Source: Tepidiphilus olei (lineage in GTDB: Bacteria > Pseudomonadota > Gammaproteobacteria > Burkholderiales > Rhodocyclaceae). From it: DNA of 64,000 nt. Every line of letters begins with the position of its first letter. Position 1 is the stretch's first letter. The notes beneath the pieces are model-generated. The model was not told the origin of the DNA. It worked only from the letters and a program-made list of their open reading frames with translations, and did not search any database. A program made the translations under genes and the position numbers. This document shows, piece by piece, positions 47,066-54,513 of the stretch. The stretch spans positions 1 to 64,000 of the forward strand of contig NZ_SBHO01000004.1 of assembly GCF_006980705.1 (NCBI RefSeq), written 5' to 3'.

Positions 47066-48063
47066 TTCTTCCCAATGATTTGGTCGAACACACCGCCATC
47101 GGCGAAATGGGTCCGCAGCACTTCTGCCCAGCTACCGAAGCGCGCTTCGACCGTGAAGGTATCCACATTCGGAAAGCGATCGGCATGGCGCTGCCGTACC
47201 CGAGGGTCGCTCGGTCGCAAGTAATGCTTGGCCATCACCTCCTGCGCCGGTTCGCTGAAGAGAAACTGCAAATAAGCGCGCGCCACCTCCGCCGTGCCGC
47301 GTTTGGCCACCACCGGCTCCACCACCGCCACCGGCGCCGGCGCCTCGATGGAGACGGACGGATAGACGATCTCGAACTCCTTGCCGCCCAGCTCCTGCGC
47401 GATCAGGCGAGCCTCGTTCTCGAAGGTGACAAGCACGTCGCCCACCCCGCGCTGGGTGAAGGTGGTGGTCGCCCCGCGCCCGCCGCCGTCGAGCACCGGC
47501 ACGTTGCGAAAGAGCCTGGTGACGAAGTCGCGTGCCCCCTCGTCCGACCCCGTTTTCTGGAGCGCATACCCCCAGACGGCGAGATAGGTATAGCGGCCGT
47601 TGCCGGTCACCTTGGGATTGGGCACGATCACCTGCACCCCCTCGCGCACGAGGTCGTCCCAATCGCTGATGGCCTTGGGATTGCCCCGGCGCACGAGGAA
47701 GACCATGGTGCTGGAATAAGGTGCCGCCTGATTGGGAAAACGCGTGCGCCAGTCGGGCGCGACGAACCCTCGCTCGGCCAGGAGCTCGAGGTCGGATGCC
47801 TGGTTCATGGTCACCACATCCGCCTCCAGCCCCGCCGCCACGGAAAGCGCCTGCTTGGACGAGCCGCCATGCGACTGGCGGATCGTCACCGCCTCCCCTT
47901 TGCTCGCCTGCCACGAAGCAGCGAAGAGCGGATTGATCTCTTTATAGAGCTCGCGCGAGACGTCGTAGGACACGTTGAGCAAGCTCGTCTCGGCCCTCGC
48001 CGCACCGGCAGCGACAAGGGTCAGCAAGGCCATCAAGGCAGCAAGAAAACGCCAGAATCGCAT
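47062..48063 (-). CDS. sbp: Periplasmic sulfate-binding protein
   Basis: This 333-residue protein has a signal peptide (residues 1-24, cleavage after ARA), LNVSYDVSRELYKEINPLFAASW, QSHGGSSKQALSVAAGLEADVVTMNQ, NPKVTGNGRYTYLAVWGYAL and [13 protein letters not shown]. The sulfate-contact serines and glycines are in place. It feeds the CysTWA importer encoded downstream. A short relic of another sbp gene lies at 51533-51610. Confidence 0.94.
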   Translation of the reverse strand: MRFWRFLAALMALLTLVAAGAARAETSLLNVSYDVSRELYKEINPLFAASWQASKGEAVTIRQSHGGSSKQALSVAAGLEADVVTMNQASDLELLAERGFVAPDWRTRFPNQAAPYSSTMVFLVRRGNPKAISDWDDLVREGVQVIVPNPKVTGNGRYTYLAVWGYALQKTGSDEGARDFVTRLFRNVPVLDGGGRGATTTFTQRGVGDVLVTFENEARLIAQELGGKEFEIVYPSVSIEAPAPVAVVEPVVAKRGTAEVARAYLQFLFSEPAQEVMAKHYLRPSDPRVRQRHADRFPNVDTFTVEARFGSWAEVLRTHFADGGVFDQIIGKK

Positions 48064-48213
48064 CGTCCATCCTCCCGTTCGATGAGGAGGATGGTAGCGA
48101 GCGGGTATAGGCGGTTCAACGGGGCGGGGGTTGGTAGGTTATGGCGAAGGGGAATAAGGGGGCGAGGGGTGAAGTCGATCAGGGGGTCATGATGGGATCG
48201 TCGGGGACGTGAC

Positions 48214-48279
48214 ACATAACGTTAAGTTGAGGGGCGCGCCGCCGCTAGGTGGAGCGTCCCCTCGAACGATATGTTAGAC
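48214..48279 (-). repeat. Integron attC site 1
   Basis: On the minus strand the 66-bp site starts with GTCTAAC (perfect RYYYAAC), has near-complementary arms around GAGGGGACG and GCGCCCCTC, and ends at GTTATGT. Its position at the 3' end of the 220-residue gene and its orientation fit a gene cassette read leftward. The stop codon of that gene lies inside the site. Confidence 0.8.
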
Positions 48280-48907
48280 CTGCACGCCAGAACAAAAGCA
48301 CCATGGCATATACGGCCGCAGGCCACGCGAGAAAGATGTAGCCCATGGATCCCCACCACACGAGCCCCATTTGCCATGTAGTAGCGGTCTTGGGCTGAAG
48401 TTCGATTGCAATGTGCGTTCGAATATGCGACAGCTCCTGTACTGGCCGAGTTACCTCTGCCTCGAATATGTATTTGCCCGGCTGAACTTGGATGACGCCT
48501 ACACCGCGGTAAACGTGCGCGCGCGACCAGCCGTTTGAATCAATAGACTCGACTAAGCCACTGGAAGCTGTTGCTCCAGTTTCACCGTTTTTCAACGACC
48601 ACCGAATTGGAACGGGCACACCCTTTGAACATTCCTCCTCGGGAAGGCAGATGCCCATCGCGCCAATCAACTTTTTGAGTTGATTAAATTCGATGCCGTC
48701 TCGTTCAAATTTGAGTTGAACCATGTAACGCTCTGGGATTCGTATCTCGACTTCGTCTCGAACAGAACCCGGAGGCGAGAGTGAAATGACAGCATCCAAT
48801 GGGTTCTGCGTAACCCAGTCACTCCAGATGGGAAAGGCAACAATCCATAGCGCCGCCACGATAAGCAATGCCATGAGTCGCCACTGCTGTATGCAGAACT
48901 CGCGCAT
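48245..48907 (-). CDS. Cassette-borne membrane protein of unknown function
   Basis: This 220-residue protein has a first span at about residues 10-30, an extracytoplasmic beta-rich region with IRIPERYMVQLKFERDGIEF and EVTRPVQELSHIRTHIAIEL, and a second span near the C-terminus (YIFLAWPAAVYAMVLLFW). I do not recognise a characterised family. It is a typical integron-cassette gene: attC follows directly, and a GTTAGAC core site (48913-48919, minus strand) lies 6 bp before its ATG. Confidence 0.75.
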   Translation of the reverse strand: MREFCIQQWRLMALLIVAALWIVAFPIWSDWVTQNPLDAVISLSPPGSVRDEVEIRIPERYMVQLKFERDGIEFNQLKKLIGAMGICLPEEECSKGVPVPIRWSLKNGETGATASSGLVESIDSNGWSRAHVYRGVGVIQVQPGKYIFEAEVTRPVQELSHIRTHIAIELQPKTATTWQMGLVWWGSMGYIFLAWPAAVYAMVLLFWRAGLTYRSRGRST

Positions 48908-48919
48908 AGAAGGTCTAAC

Positions 48920-49037
48920 TGTCAGGTCCCGGACGATTGCGTGGAATTTTCATGAACAATTCAGGTTTTTCGGCGTACCATTTCTTCATGGCCTTTCTGG
49001 AGGATGTGGTGATTGTACAGCCAAACGTGATGGGCGC
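48920..49037 (-). pseudogene. IS481-type transposase C-terminal remnant
   Basis: The minus strand encodes LYNHHILQKG in one frame and then AMKKWYAEKPELFMKIPRNRPGPDS to a stop in another, the normal C-terminal end of IS481-like DDE transposases split by a frameshift. The remnant abuts the cassette core site at 48913. A related tail is found on the plus strand at 52985-53033. Confidence 0.6.
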
Positions 49038-49726
49038 CCCGAAAAACCCTCTCCACCCCCGCCCCTGATAAAATTCCCATGTCCTGATTCGTGAGGAGCC
49101 CAAACCATGACGCGCCGCACTGCGATCCAACCCGATCTTTTTGCTGCAGAGGAGCATCGCGCCAAGCTCGAGCGACTCGGCGATCCCCTGCGGGAGATGG
49201 AGGCAGTAGTCGACTTTGCGGCGTCGACCGCGGAAGTGGAGAAGATTGCTCCGCTCGAGGATCAACCCAAAGGCGGGCGGCCCCCTGTCGGATCGAGACG
49301 AGGGTGCGCATCGCGGTGTTGAAGCGCATCCACGGGCGCCTGGACGAGCAGATGGGTTTCCACGGCAAGAGCCACTACGGCTACAAACTTTCGGTCTGTG
49401 TCGATCGCAAGCACAAGCTCATCCGGCGCCTGAAGACCGACACGGCCCGCACCCCCAGCCATGCAAGAACCGGCTTTGCCCTCACCCTGATGGCCGCCTG
49501 CTACAACATTCGGCGCACGGTGTGGCTCGTGAAGTCCAACGCCATCCCCTGGTGAGGCCCACCCACGGCCGCAGTGTGCCCGCAGCGGCCGGGGGCAAGG
49601 AAAAACCGGGGCACGAGGCCGCAACGAGCGGCCAGAACGGGGGGAAATCGGGTGGAATTCAGTGCCGGGTGTCATGAAGAGCCAGTTTCACCGCGAATTT
49701 CCCGGAAAATGGGGGTTGATCGAGGT
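49038..49726 (+). mobile_element. IS5-family deletion derivative, copy A
   Basis: The left end reads CGAAAAACCCTCTCC and the right end ATCGAGGTTCC; these resemble each other as imperfect inverted repeats. The transposase starts MTRRTAIQPDLFAAEEHRAKLERLGDP at 49107, breaks after GGRPP, resumes as HGKSHYGYKLSVCVDRKH in another frame and ends ARTGFALTLMAACYNIRRTVWLVKS at 49554. The central DDE part is gone, so it cannot move itself. The same junction around DEQMGF-HGKSH occurs in copy B. Confidence 0.75.
49107..49554 (+). pseudogene. IS5-family transposase, frameshifted and deleted
   Basis: The N-terminal ~60 residues lie in one frame and the rest in another; the full protein should be ~320 residues, but only ~150 are represented. 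Both the region with the first catalytic aspartate and the second DDE block are missing (LKTDTA joins ARTGFALTLM almost directly). Confidence 0.8.
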
Positions 49727-49729
49727 TCC

Positions 49730-50201
49730 CCAATGGCACTTCGGCATGAAGGCGCACATCGGTGTGGATGCCACTTCGGGCCTGACCCACACGCTGATCG
49801 GCACCGCGGCCAATGTCGGCGACGTCACACAAGCCCAGGCGCTGCTGCATGGGGACGAGACGGACGTCTTTGGCGATGCCGGCTACCAGGGGGTGGAGAA
49901 ACGAGCGGAGAACCTGGAGCTTCCCGTACGCTGGAACATCGCCCTGAAGCGCGGCCAGCGCAAGGCACTGGCCAAGGACGAGGAAGGCCAAACCCAGGCG
50001 CGCCTCGAGCAGCTCAAGGCGAGCATCCGTGCCAAGGTCGAACACCCCTTTCACGTGGTGAAGAACCTCTTTCGTCATCGCAAGACCCGCTATCGGGGCT
50101 TGGCCAAGAACACGGCTCAGCTTTTCACCCTCTTTGCGCTGGCCAATCTGGTGCTCGCGCGCCGGTGGTTGTTGACACCGGACACCCGGATTGCGTCCTG
50201 A
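49730..50201 (+). pseudogene. Second IS5-type transposase, 5'-truncated
   Basis: The frame reads QWHFGMKAHIGVDATSGLTHTLIGTAANVGDVTQAQALLHG, VFGDAGYQGVEKR and IRAKVEHPFHVVKNLFRHRKTRYRGLAKNTAQLFTLFALANL, the C-terminal two-thirds of an IS5/IS1106-type transposase (second D and the E of DDE are present). The N-terminal part is missing, and the sequence is fused to copy A. The right end of this element is near 50352, where GGTTCC is followed by TTAG, a YTAR-type IS5 target. Confidence 0.8.
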
Positions 50202-50349
50202 ATCTGAGCGCAAGGGGGGTTATTCGACCCCCGAGGCGCTCCGGGAGACAGGATATCCCCCGTATCGGACCATTTTTGCCCCGTTTTGTCCTGAAAACGG
50301 GGTACGTCTTGACAAGAGGGGACCAAGGGCTTACTTGTTCAGCGGTTCC

Positions 50350-50661
50350 TTAGAGGGTTTCACGGGAAGATAACCAAGACCAAGCCAATGCCGCTGCCTT
50401 TTCATGGCTGAAGCCACGGAAAGCAGCCCAAGGAGCATTGGGTCTGTTTTCGTCAGACCCCGAAGCCAACAGCCACATTTTAGGCCCGCAACGTGAGTGA
50501 CCGGCGATATACAAAACACCCTCTTCCATTTCGATAGTCGCGCATTTTCCAAATGACTCCACGTATGCATCATCAATTTCCGGAAGATCAGGCGGACGAA
50601 TTGATTTGCTGCTTGTGTTGTCTTCGAGGTTCAAGACATAGAGATAGCGATTTGGGTTCAA
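50350..50661 (-). CDS. Cassette-borne hypothetical protein
   Basis: This 103-residue soluble protein starts at TTG 50661 with GGAGG eight bases upstream, reading NPNRYLYVLNLEDNTSS onward. I recognise no family. It follows the qac attC site in the cassette direction, so it is probably another cassette gene, but its own attC is gone: the stop lies at the edge of the IS5 fragment. Confidence 0.6.
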   Translation of the reverse strand: MNPNRYLYVLNLEDNTSSKSIRPPDLPEIDDAYVESFGKCATIEMEEGVLYIAGHSRCGPKMWLLASGSDENRPNAPWAAFRGFSHEKAAALAWSWLSSRETL

Positions 50662-50670
50662 GATAGCATC

Positions 50671-50727
50671 CTCCAACGCCTGAATCAAGCCGCGTTGCGA
50701 AGCGGCGTCGGCTTGAATGAATTAAAT
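50671..50727 (-). repeat. Integron attC site 2 (qac cassette)
   Basis: On the minus strand the site reads ATTCATTCAAGCCGACGCCG, then CTTCGCAACGCGGCTTGATTC and AGGCGTTGGAG. This is close to the attC found with aadA/qac cassettes of mobile integrons. The outer core is mutated (ATTTAAT for RYYYAAC, GTTGGAG for GTTRRRY), so its recombination activity may be lowered. Confidence 0.8.
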
Positions 50728-50737
50728 GCCAACCAGA

Positions 50738-51070
50738 TCAATGTGCGCTGACCTTGGAAAGCAGGTTAAGAACGGCTACTCCACTCACAATGAGGCCCAT
50801 GCCAACGAATGCCCATAAGTCGAGTTTCTGACCATGAAAGATCCAAGCGATAGCTGCTACCAGCAAAATTCCGAGCCCGGCCCACACAGCGTATGCAATA
50901 CCCACCGGAATGGACTTGAGTGCAAGAGATAAAAAGTAAAAAGCAATACCGTACCCTGCCACAACCACAACAGATGGAACCAATTTTGTGAAGCCATGAC
51001 TAGATTTTAACGCTGAAGTTGCGACAACTTCGCCGACGACTGCAATGGCCAAGAACAACCAATTCTTCAC
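50738..51070 (-). CDS. qacF: Small multidrug resistance efflux protein, QacF-like
   Basis: This 110-residue SMR protein has four spans: [27 protein letters not shown] (membrane glutamate E14 in GEV is the proton/drug site), [44 protein letters not shown] and [18 protein letters not shown]. It matches the QacF/QacH group known from integrons and exports quaternary ammonium compounds. GTG 51070 has GAGGAG upstream and gives the standard SMR length; the frame further upstream to 51166 is not conserved. Its attC follows at 50671-50727. Confidence 0.9.
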   Translation of the reverse strand: MKNWLFLAIAVVGEVVATSALKSSHGFTKLVPSVVVVAGYGIAFYFLSLALKSIPVGIAYAVWAGLGILLVAAIAWIFHGQKLDLWAFVGMGLIVSGVAVLNLLSKVSAH

Positions 51071-51195
51071 GCTCTTTCTCCTCGGTACAATGAAGAGATG
51101 GTAGTTCCTATAAGAGGCAAACAACAGTCTTGCGGCAATGTTTTTCTGTGAGCACACAAACGCCAAACATGGAATCTAAAAAAACAGTATGACAC

Positions 51196-51335
51196 TTCGA
51201 AAGACCCTCTCCCTCCTCGTCTCTGATAAAATTCCCCTGTCCTGATTCGAGAGGAGCCCAAAACCATGACGCGCCGCACCGCGATCCAGCCCGACCTCTT
51301 TGTCGCAGAAGAACATCGCGCCAAGCTCGAGCGAC
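51196..51335 (-). mobile_element. IS5-family left-end remnant, copy C
   Basis: About 140 bp match the left end and the first ~28 transposase codons of copies A and B (MTRRTAIQPDLFVAEEHRAKLERL, coded on the plus strand from 51266), then break off abruptly into AT-rich DNA. Nothing further is recognisable from 51336 to 51532. Confidence 0.75.
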
Positions 51336-51532
51336 TATATAAAATACCATTAGCATAATAAATAGTAGTTGTCCTAACAATGACTATCGACACCTCCGGC
51401 GTTTTTTCATCATCATAACCACGTTCCACAAAAAATCAATTCCCCATAACTCTTTTCAATACCTCTCCATGCAGCTCCGCAAATCTCGCCTCCGTGCGCT
51501 TGATGCGAGTGTGCATCATGTGCGCCCTCTCC

Positions 51533-51610
51533 TCACTGCGCCACGATGCGATCGAACACGCTGCCGTCGGCGAGATGTTCCTGCTGCCCCTCCTGCAGGC
51601 CGCCGAAATC
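51533..51610 (-). pseudogene. Relic of a sulfate-binding-protein gene
   Basis: On the minus strand the last 26 codons read DFGGLQEGQQEHLADGSVF and then DRIVAQ before a stop, matching the C-terminal end of Sbp/CysP proteins (compare [13 protein letters not shown] in the intact sbp). Nothing else of the gene remains. Confidence 0.5.
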
Positions 51611-51645
51611 CTTGGTGCACATCGAGGAAGTCACATTGCGTCCGC

Positions 51646-52245
51646 TCACGTCAGCGCCGCCAGATAGGGGCGCATCACATTGGCCACCCGACAGACTTGG
51701 GCGCAGTGCCACAGGTCATCCATCTTCACGCGCTTGGCGTTCCAAGCTTCGCGCAGGGCTTCGAGCGCGACGTCCAGTCCGATCTTGTTGCGGTACTTGA
51801 AGCAGTCGACCACCGTCTTGGCCACGCTCGTCACCTGCACGGTGACGCCATCGACCCGGTGCTCTTCCACCCCTTCGGTCAGCGCCTCGCCACTGAAGCG
51901 CACGATGCGCAGCGGCGGGTAGTCCATCTTGTGGGCTCGCGCCTTGTTGGGAATCGCTACCCATACCTCGAACGGTGATTGAGTGGTCAGGCCGTGAAAC
52001 TGCAGTGCCGACAACAGGCACACCACGACATTCGGGTGCTTGCCGGCCACCGCGGCCAGGGTGACGTGCTCGGACATCGGTCGATCCGGCAGCGCGTAGA
52101 GGCCGCGGCACAGCCGGGTCAGCTTGCCTTTCCGGGCCAGCGTGCTGAGTACCATCCGCGAAAATCCGCACACCTCCACGTCGCGTGGGCGCAGCAGTCC
52201 TTGGCGGCGAGCCAGTTCGAAAATGAAAGTGTGGGCATTGTTCAT
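51646..52245 (-). CDS. AbiEi-type antitoxin, orphan
   Basis: This 199-residue protein has a winged-helix N-terminus (ELARRQGLLRPRDVEVCGFSRMVLSTLARKGKLTRLCRGLYAL) and the AbiEi C-terminal fold (VVCLLSALQFHGLTTQSPFEVWVAI, VTSVAKTVVDCFKYRNKIGLDVALEALREAW). Such antitoxins repress and neutralise AbiEii nucleotidyltransferase toxins encoded directly downstream. Here the downstream side holds only an sbp relic, so the toxin has been lost. The AT-rich stretch before 52245 is its likely promoter. Confidence 0.85.
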   Translation of the reverse strand: MNNAHTFIFELARRQGLLRPRDVEVCGFSRMVLSTLARKGKLTRLCRGLYALPDRPMSEHVTLAAVAGKHPNVVVCLLSALQFHGLTTQSPFEVWVAIPNKARAHKMDYPPLRIVRFSGEALTEGVEEHRVDGVTVQVTSVAKTVVDCFKYRNKIGLDVALEALREAWNAKRVKMDDLWHCAQVCRVANVMRPYLAALT

Positions 52246-52400
52246 AAAAACATTATTTCATAATGTCGGTAATTGTAAATTTTTACCGACTTTTTGAAAA
52301 ATCCGGACCTGACCCCCTCATTTCTTGGCTTCACGCACCTCTGCGGCAAACGTCCCTCCAGTGGTAACCATTGCCACAATTGGCGAGAAAGGGAACTTAT

Positions 52401-52550
52401 ATGTCACTCTATTTCAAAGACGGCTTGAAGCTCATTGTCCTGCTCGGCGGCGGCAGCAAGAAGCGACAACAGAAAGACATCGATGAGGCGCTGGCCTTGT
52501 GGGAGGACTACAAGCGCCGCAAGGCACTCCAGCCGAACAAAGGAGCGTGA
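52401..52550 (+). pseudogene. HigB/RelE-family toxin, N-terminally truncated
   Basis: A 49-residue frame reads LYFKDGLKLIVLLGGGSKKRQQKDIDEALALWEDY, the C-terminal half of the HigB-like addiction-module toxin (normally ~100 residues). The first half is missing; the preceding bases do not encode it in any frame. It sits 3 bp before the intact antidote gene. Confidence 0.75.
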
Positions 52551-52553
52551 ACC

Positions 52554-52874
52554 ATGGCACTGACCCGTGATTTCAAAGAAACCGTGGCAGCCCGCGTGCA
52601 GAGCGACCCGGCTTTTGCCCAGGCGCTGCTCGACGAGGCGATCACCCTGTTCATCAATGACGAACCCGAGACCGCCAAACCCATCCTGCGCGATCTGGTC
52701 AATGCGACGATCGGTTTCGAATCCCTGGCCGAAGAGATTCACAAGCCGGCCAAGAGCCTGCATCGGATGCTGTCGGCCTCGGGCAATCCCACCATGAGCA
52801 ACCTCTCAGCGATCTTCGCCGCCATCAAGCGCGCGCTGAATGTGGAAGTCCACACCCGCGTCGTCATGGCATGA
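52554..52874 (+). CDS. HigA-type addiction module antidote (XRE)
   Basis: This 106-residue protein has a helix-turn-helix (ESLAEEIHKPAKSLHRMLSASGNPTMSNLSAIFAAIKRAL) preceded by a helical segment, typical of putative addiction-module antidotes. It is intact and well placed behind AAAGGAG. Since its toxin is truncated, the system is probably inactive as a toxin-antitoxin pair. Confidence 0.85.
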   Translation: MALTRDFKETVAARVQSDPAFAQALLDEAITLFINDEPETAKPILRDLVNATIGFESLAEEIHKPAKSLHRMLSASGNPTMSNLSAIFAAIKRALNVEVHTRVVMA

Positions 52875-52984
52875 GACTGCTTTGCCGGTCAAGAGCGCCC
52901 CTGCGACCCGGCGCACCATCCAAGGTTCGAACCTACCGGTGCCCTTCGATGAACCGTTCCAAGCGCATGGCATCGAGAATCGAC

Positions 52985-53033
52985 TGATCTTTTCATAAAA
53001 ACACCGCGTAATCATCCGGGACCTGACACTTGG
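52985..53033 (+). pseudogene. IS481-type transposase C-terminal tail
   Basis: The plus strand reads DLFIKTPRNHPGPDT, matching ELFMKIPRNRPGPDS at 48.9 kb. Only this tail is preserved. It overlaps the end of the 145-residue cassette gene, whose last codons come from this element. A similar but shorter stretch occurs near 52290-52320. Confidence 0.55.
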
Positions 53034-53449
53034 GGGGGTCGCTCAGCATGGCGACGAAACTCCGGCCAAAGCAGCACAAATAGACAGACGAGGCAACAGC
53101 CGGTGAGAACCAAGCCCTGAGCAAGAGCGATAGGCGTGAAGCTGAAGCCGGACAAAATGCGACCGACATTGTTGCCCACGATGGTGCCAAAAAGCCAAGT
53201 GGGGAACAGGAGAAGAACGGCGCATACGCGGCGGCAGACCTTCAAAAAACGTGGGTAGCGCGGAGGAACAATGGCTGGAAGCCAAAGCGGGATAGCCAAA
53301 GCCACACCGGCAACAAACCAAAAAACAAGAATGCTGTTCGAAAATTGTTCAGGTTCCGCAGCCCGCGAAAACCCGGCGCCAGAGAGCGCGAAAAACCCTC
53401 CGCAAAGGGTTGCGCTCATGAGCAAGACCACACGCGAAAGCAGGGGCAT
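53012..53449 (-). CDS. Cassette-borne membrane protein, 3' end disrupted
   Basis: This 145-residue protein with about four spans (PLLSRVVLLMSATLCGGFFAL, ILVFWFVAGVALAIPLWLPAI, VCAVLLLFPTWLFGTIVG, LVLTGCCLVCLFVLLW) belongs to no family I know. It starts 8 bp after the attC at 53457, which supplies AGGTGA as ribosome site. Its natural end and attC are replaced by an IS481 tail. Confidence 0.65.
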   Translation of the reverse strand: MPLLSRVVLLMSATLCGGFFALSGAGFSRAAEPEQFSNSILVFWFVAGVALAIPLWLPAIVPPRYPRFLKVCRRVCAVLLLFPTWLFGTIVGNNVGRILSGFSFTPIALAQGLVLTGCCLVCLFVLLWPEFRRHAERPPQVSGPG

Positions 53450-53456
53450 GAAAATC

Positions 53457-53528
53457 ACCTAACGTTCAAGCTCAGGGGCGCAAAGCCGGCTTGCCGGCGA
53501 AGCGTCCCTCTGGAGCGGAGGGTTAGCC
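53457..53528 (-). repeat. Integron attC site 3
   Basis: On the minus strand: GGCTAAC at the start, arms CGCTCCAGAGGGACGCTTCG and CGCCCCTGAGCTTGAAC, GCCGGCAAGCCGGC at the tip, and GTTAGGT (perfect GTTRRRY) at the end, 72 bp in total. It is almost the same as site 4, as in a chromosomal integron of one lineage. Confidence 0.88.
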
Positions 53529-53532
53529 AGAC

Positions 53533-54015
53533 CTACTCGTTGCATGGCAGGTTACGGAAAGCGCCCCGATTTACAACTTGTAACAGACGCGCGGTATCGA
53601 AGACCGTTGACTCAGTGCGATCAGCGACATAGTCAGTTACTTTAACAGTGGCCTCAAGACGATAGCCGCACGCACCCTTTGGTTTCTGGTTCGGCACTTG
53701 CAATAACTTCATCGCAGCGATGCGGTTTGAGAAGCAAAACCACGGGTCTCTTGGGTCATCCACTCCGCGCGGGATGACCTTAGCCGAGACCTTCTCGGGA
53801 AACAGGCAGACTTGGTCTCCAATCATTTCGATGGAATCGTCGTCGGTTCTACGTTCAATGGTTCCAGACACGGTGACTTGGCCAGAGTAGTAGACAAGAC
53901 TGCCCTTGGTGTTGATCTTTACCAGTCGCTCGTTTGACGGACCTTCGGCATTAGCGCCTATCGAAGCCGCAAGAAGAAATACAAGCACGAATGTTGAAAG
54001 GAGTCGAGACGGCAT
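53533..54015 (-). CDS. Cassette-borne secreted protein of unknown function
   Basis: This 160-residue protein has a signal peptide (PSRLLSTFVLVFLLAASIGANA) and a mature part that is beta-rich with SLVYYSGQVTVSGTIERRTDD, QVCLFPEKVSAKVIPRG, FCFSNRIAAMKLL and CGYRLEATVKVTDYV; four cysteines are positioned for two disulfides. No family is recognised. AAGGG before ATG 54015 comes from the attC edge; the frame upstream of it is attC sequence. Confidence 0.7.
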   Translation of the reverse strand: MPSRLLSTFVLVFLLAASIGANAEGPSNERLVKINTKGSLVYYSGQVTVSGTIERRTDDDSIEMIGDQVCLFPEKVSAKVIPRGVDDPRDPWFCFSNRIAAMKLLQVPNQKPKGACGYRLEATVKVTDYVADRTESTVFDTARLLQVVNRGAFRNLPCNE

Positions 54016-54026
54016 GTAATACCCTT

Positions 54027-54098
54027 GGCTAACGTTCAAGCTCAGGGGCGCGAGCCAGCGTAGCTGGCGAAGCGTCCCTCTGGAGCGGGATGTTAGGC
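54027..54098 (-). repeat. Integron attC site 4
   Basis: On the minus strand: GCCTAAC (perfect RYYYAAC), CGCTCCAGAGGGACGCTTCG, tip CCAGCTACGCTGG, CGCCCCTGAGCTTGAAC and GTTAGCC; 72 bp. The stop codon of the 103-residue gene lies inside its first core. Confidence 0.9.
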
Positions 54099-54404
54099 AT
54101 GTTTCCTCCTTGGGTGGTGATAACGCCAATTAGCCAAGCAGAGGTAACCAAATGAAAAGACGCCGAGACTGAAGCCGACCCCATAACACCACGGTTTTAG
54201 TTCAGGGGATGGTGCCAATGTTCCTGCCATCTCCGCAAAAAACCAGCCAACAGGTGCGAATATCAGAAGCGGTGTCATGACCAACATGGCCACGCCTTCT
54301 CCGAAGTGTAAGCGCAGCGGAAAATAGGCCCAAGGCAGAACAGAAATGGCGAGCAAAATGCACCAATCTCGTCCATCAATTTTCCATTGAAATCCCAGCT
54401 TCAT
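54093..54404 (-). CDS. Cassette-borne small membrane protein
   Basis: This 103-residue protein starts KLGFQWKIDGRDWCILLAIS and has three hydrophobic spans (LLAISVLPWAYFPL, GVAMLVMTPLLIFAPVGWFFAEMAG, YGVGFSLGVFSFGYLCL). No family is recognised. It is the cassette nearest the hsdM remnant, that is the first in reading direction, but no attI or integrase is seen beyond it. Confidence 0.65.
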   Translation of the reverse strand: MKLGFQWKIDGRDWCILLAISVLPWAYFPLRLHFGEGVAMLVMTPLLIFAPVGWFFAEMAGTLAPSPELKPWCYGVGFSLGVFSFGYLCLANWRYHHPRRKHA

Positions 54405-54432
54405 CGCCAGATCCGGGCAAACAGAACAAACA

Positions 54433-54478
54433 GTATACACCTTAACAAGTGTATACTCAGCACAAAACAGGTGTATAT
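54433..54478. promoter_or_regulatory. Inverted repeat operator-like site
   Basis: GTATACAC (54433-54440) and GTGTATAC (54449-54456) form a perfect 8-bp inverted repeat with an 8-bp spacer, and a third half site GTGTATAT lies at 54471, 22 bp (two helix turns) from the second. TATACT inside it on the minus strand could be a -10 for the first cassette gene, so a repressor here would block that promoter. Confidence 0.5.
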
Positions 54479-54513
54479 CACCCAGCTTTTGTTGATTCGA
54501 GTACGTCGACCAA

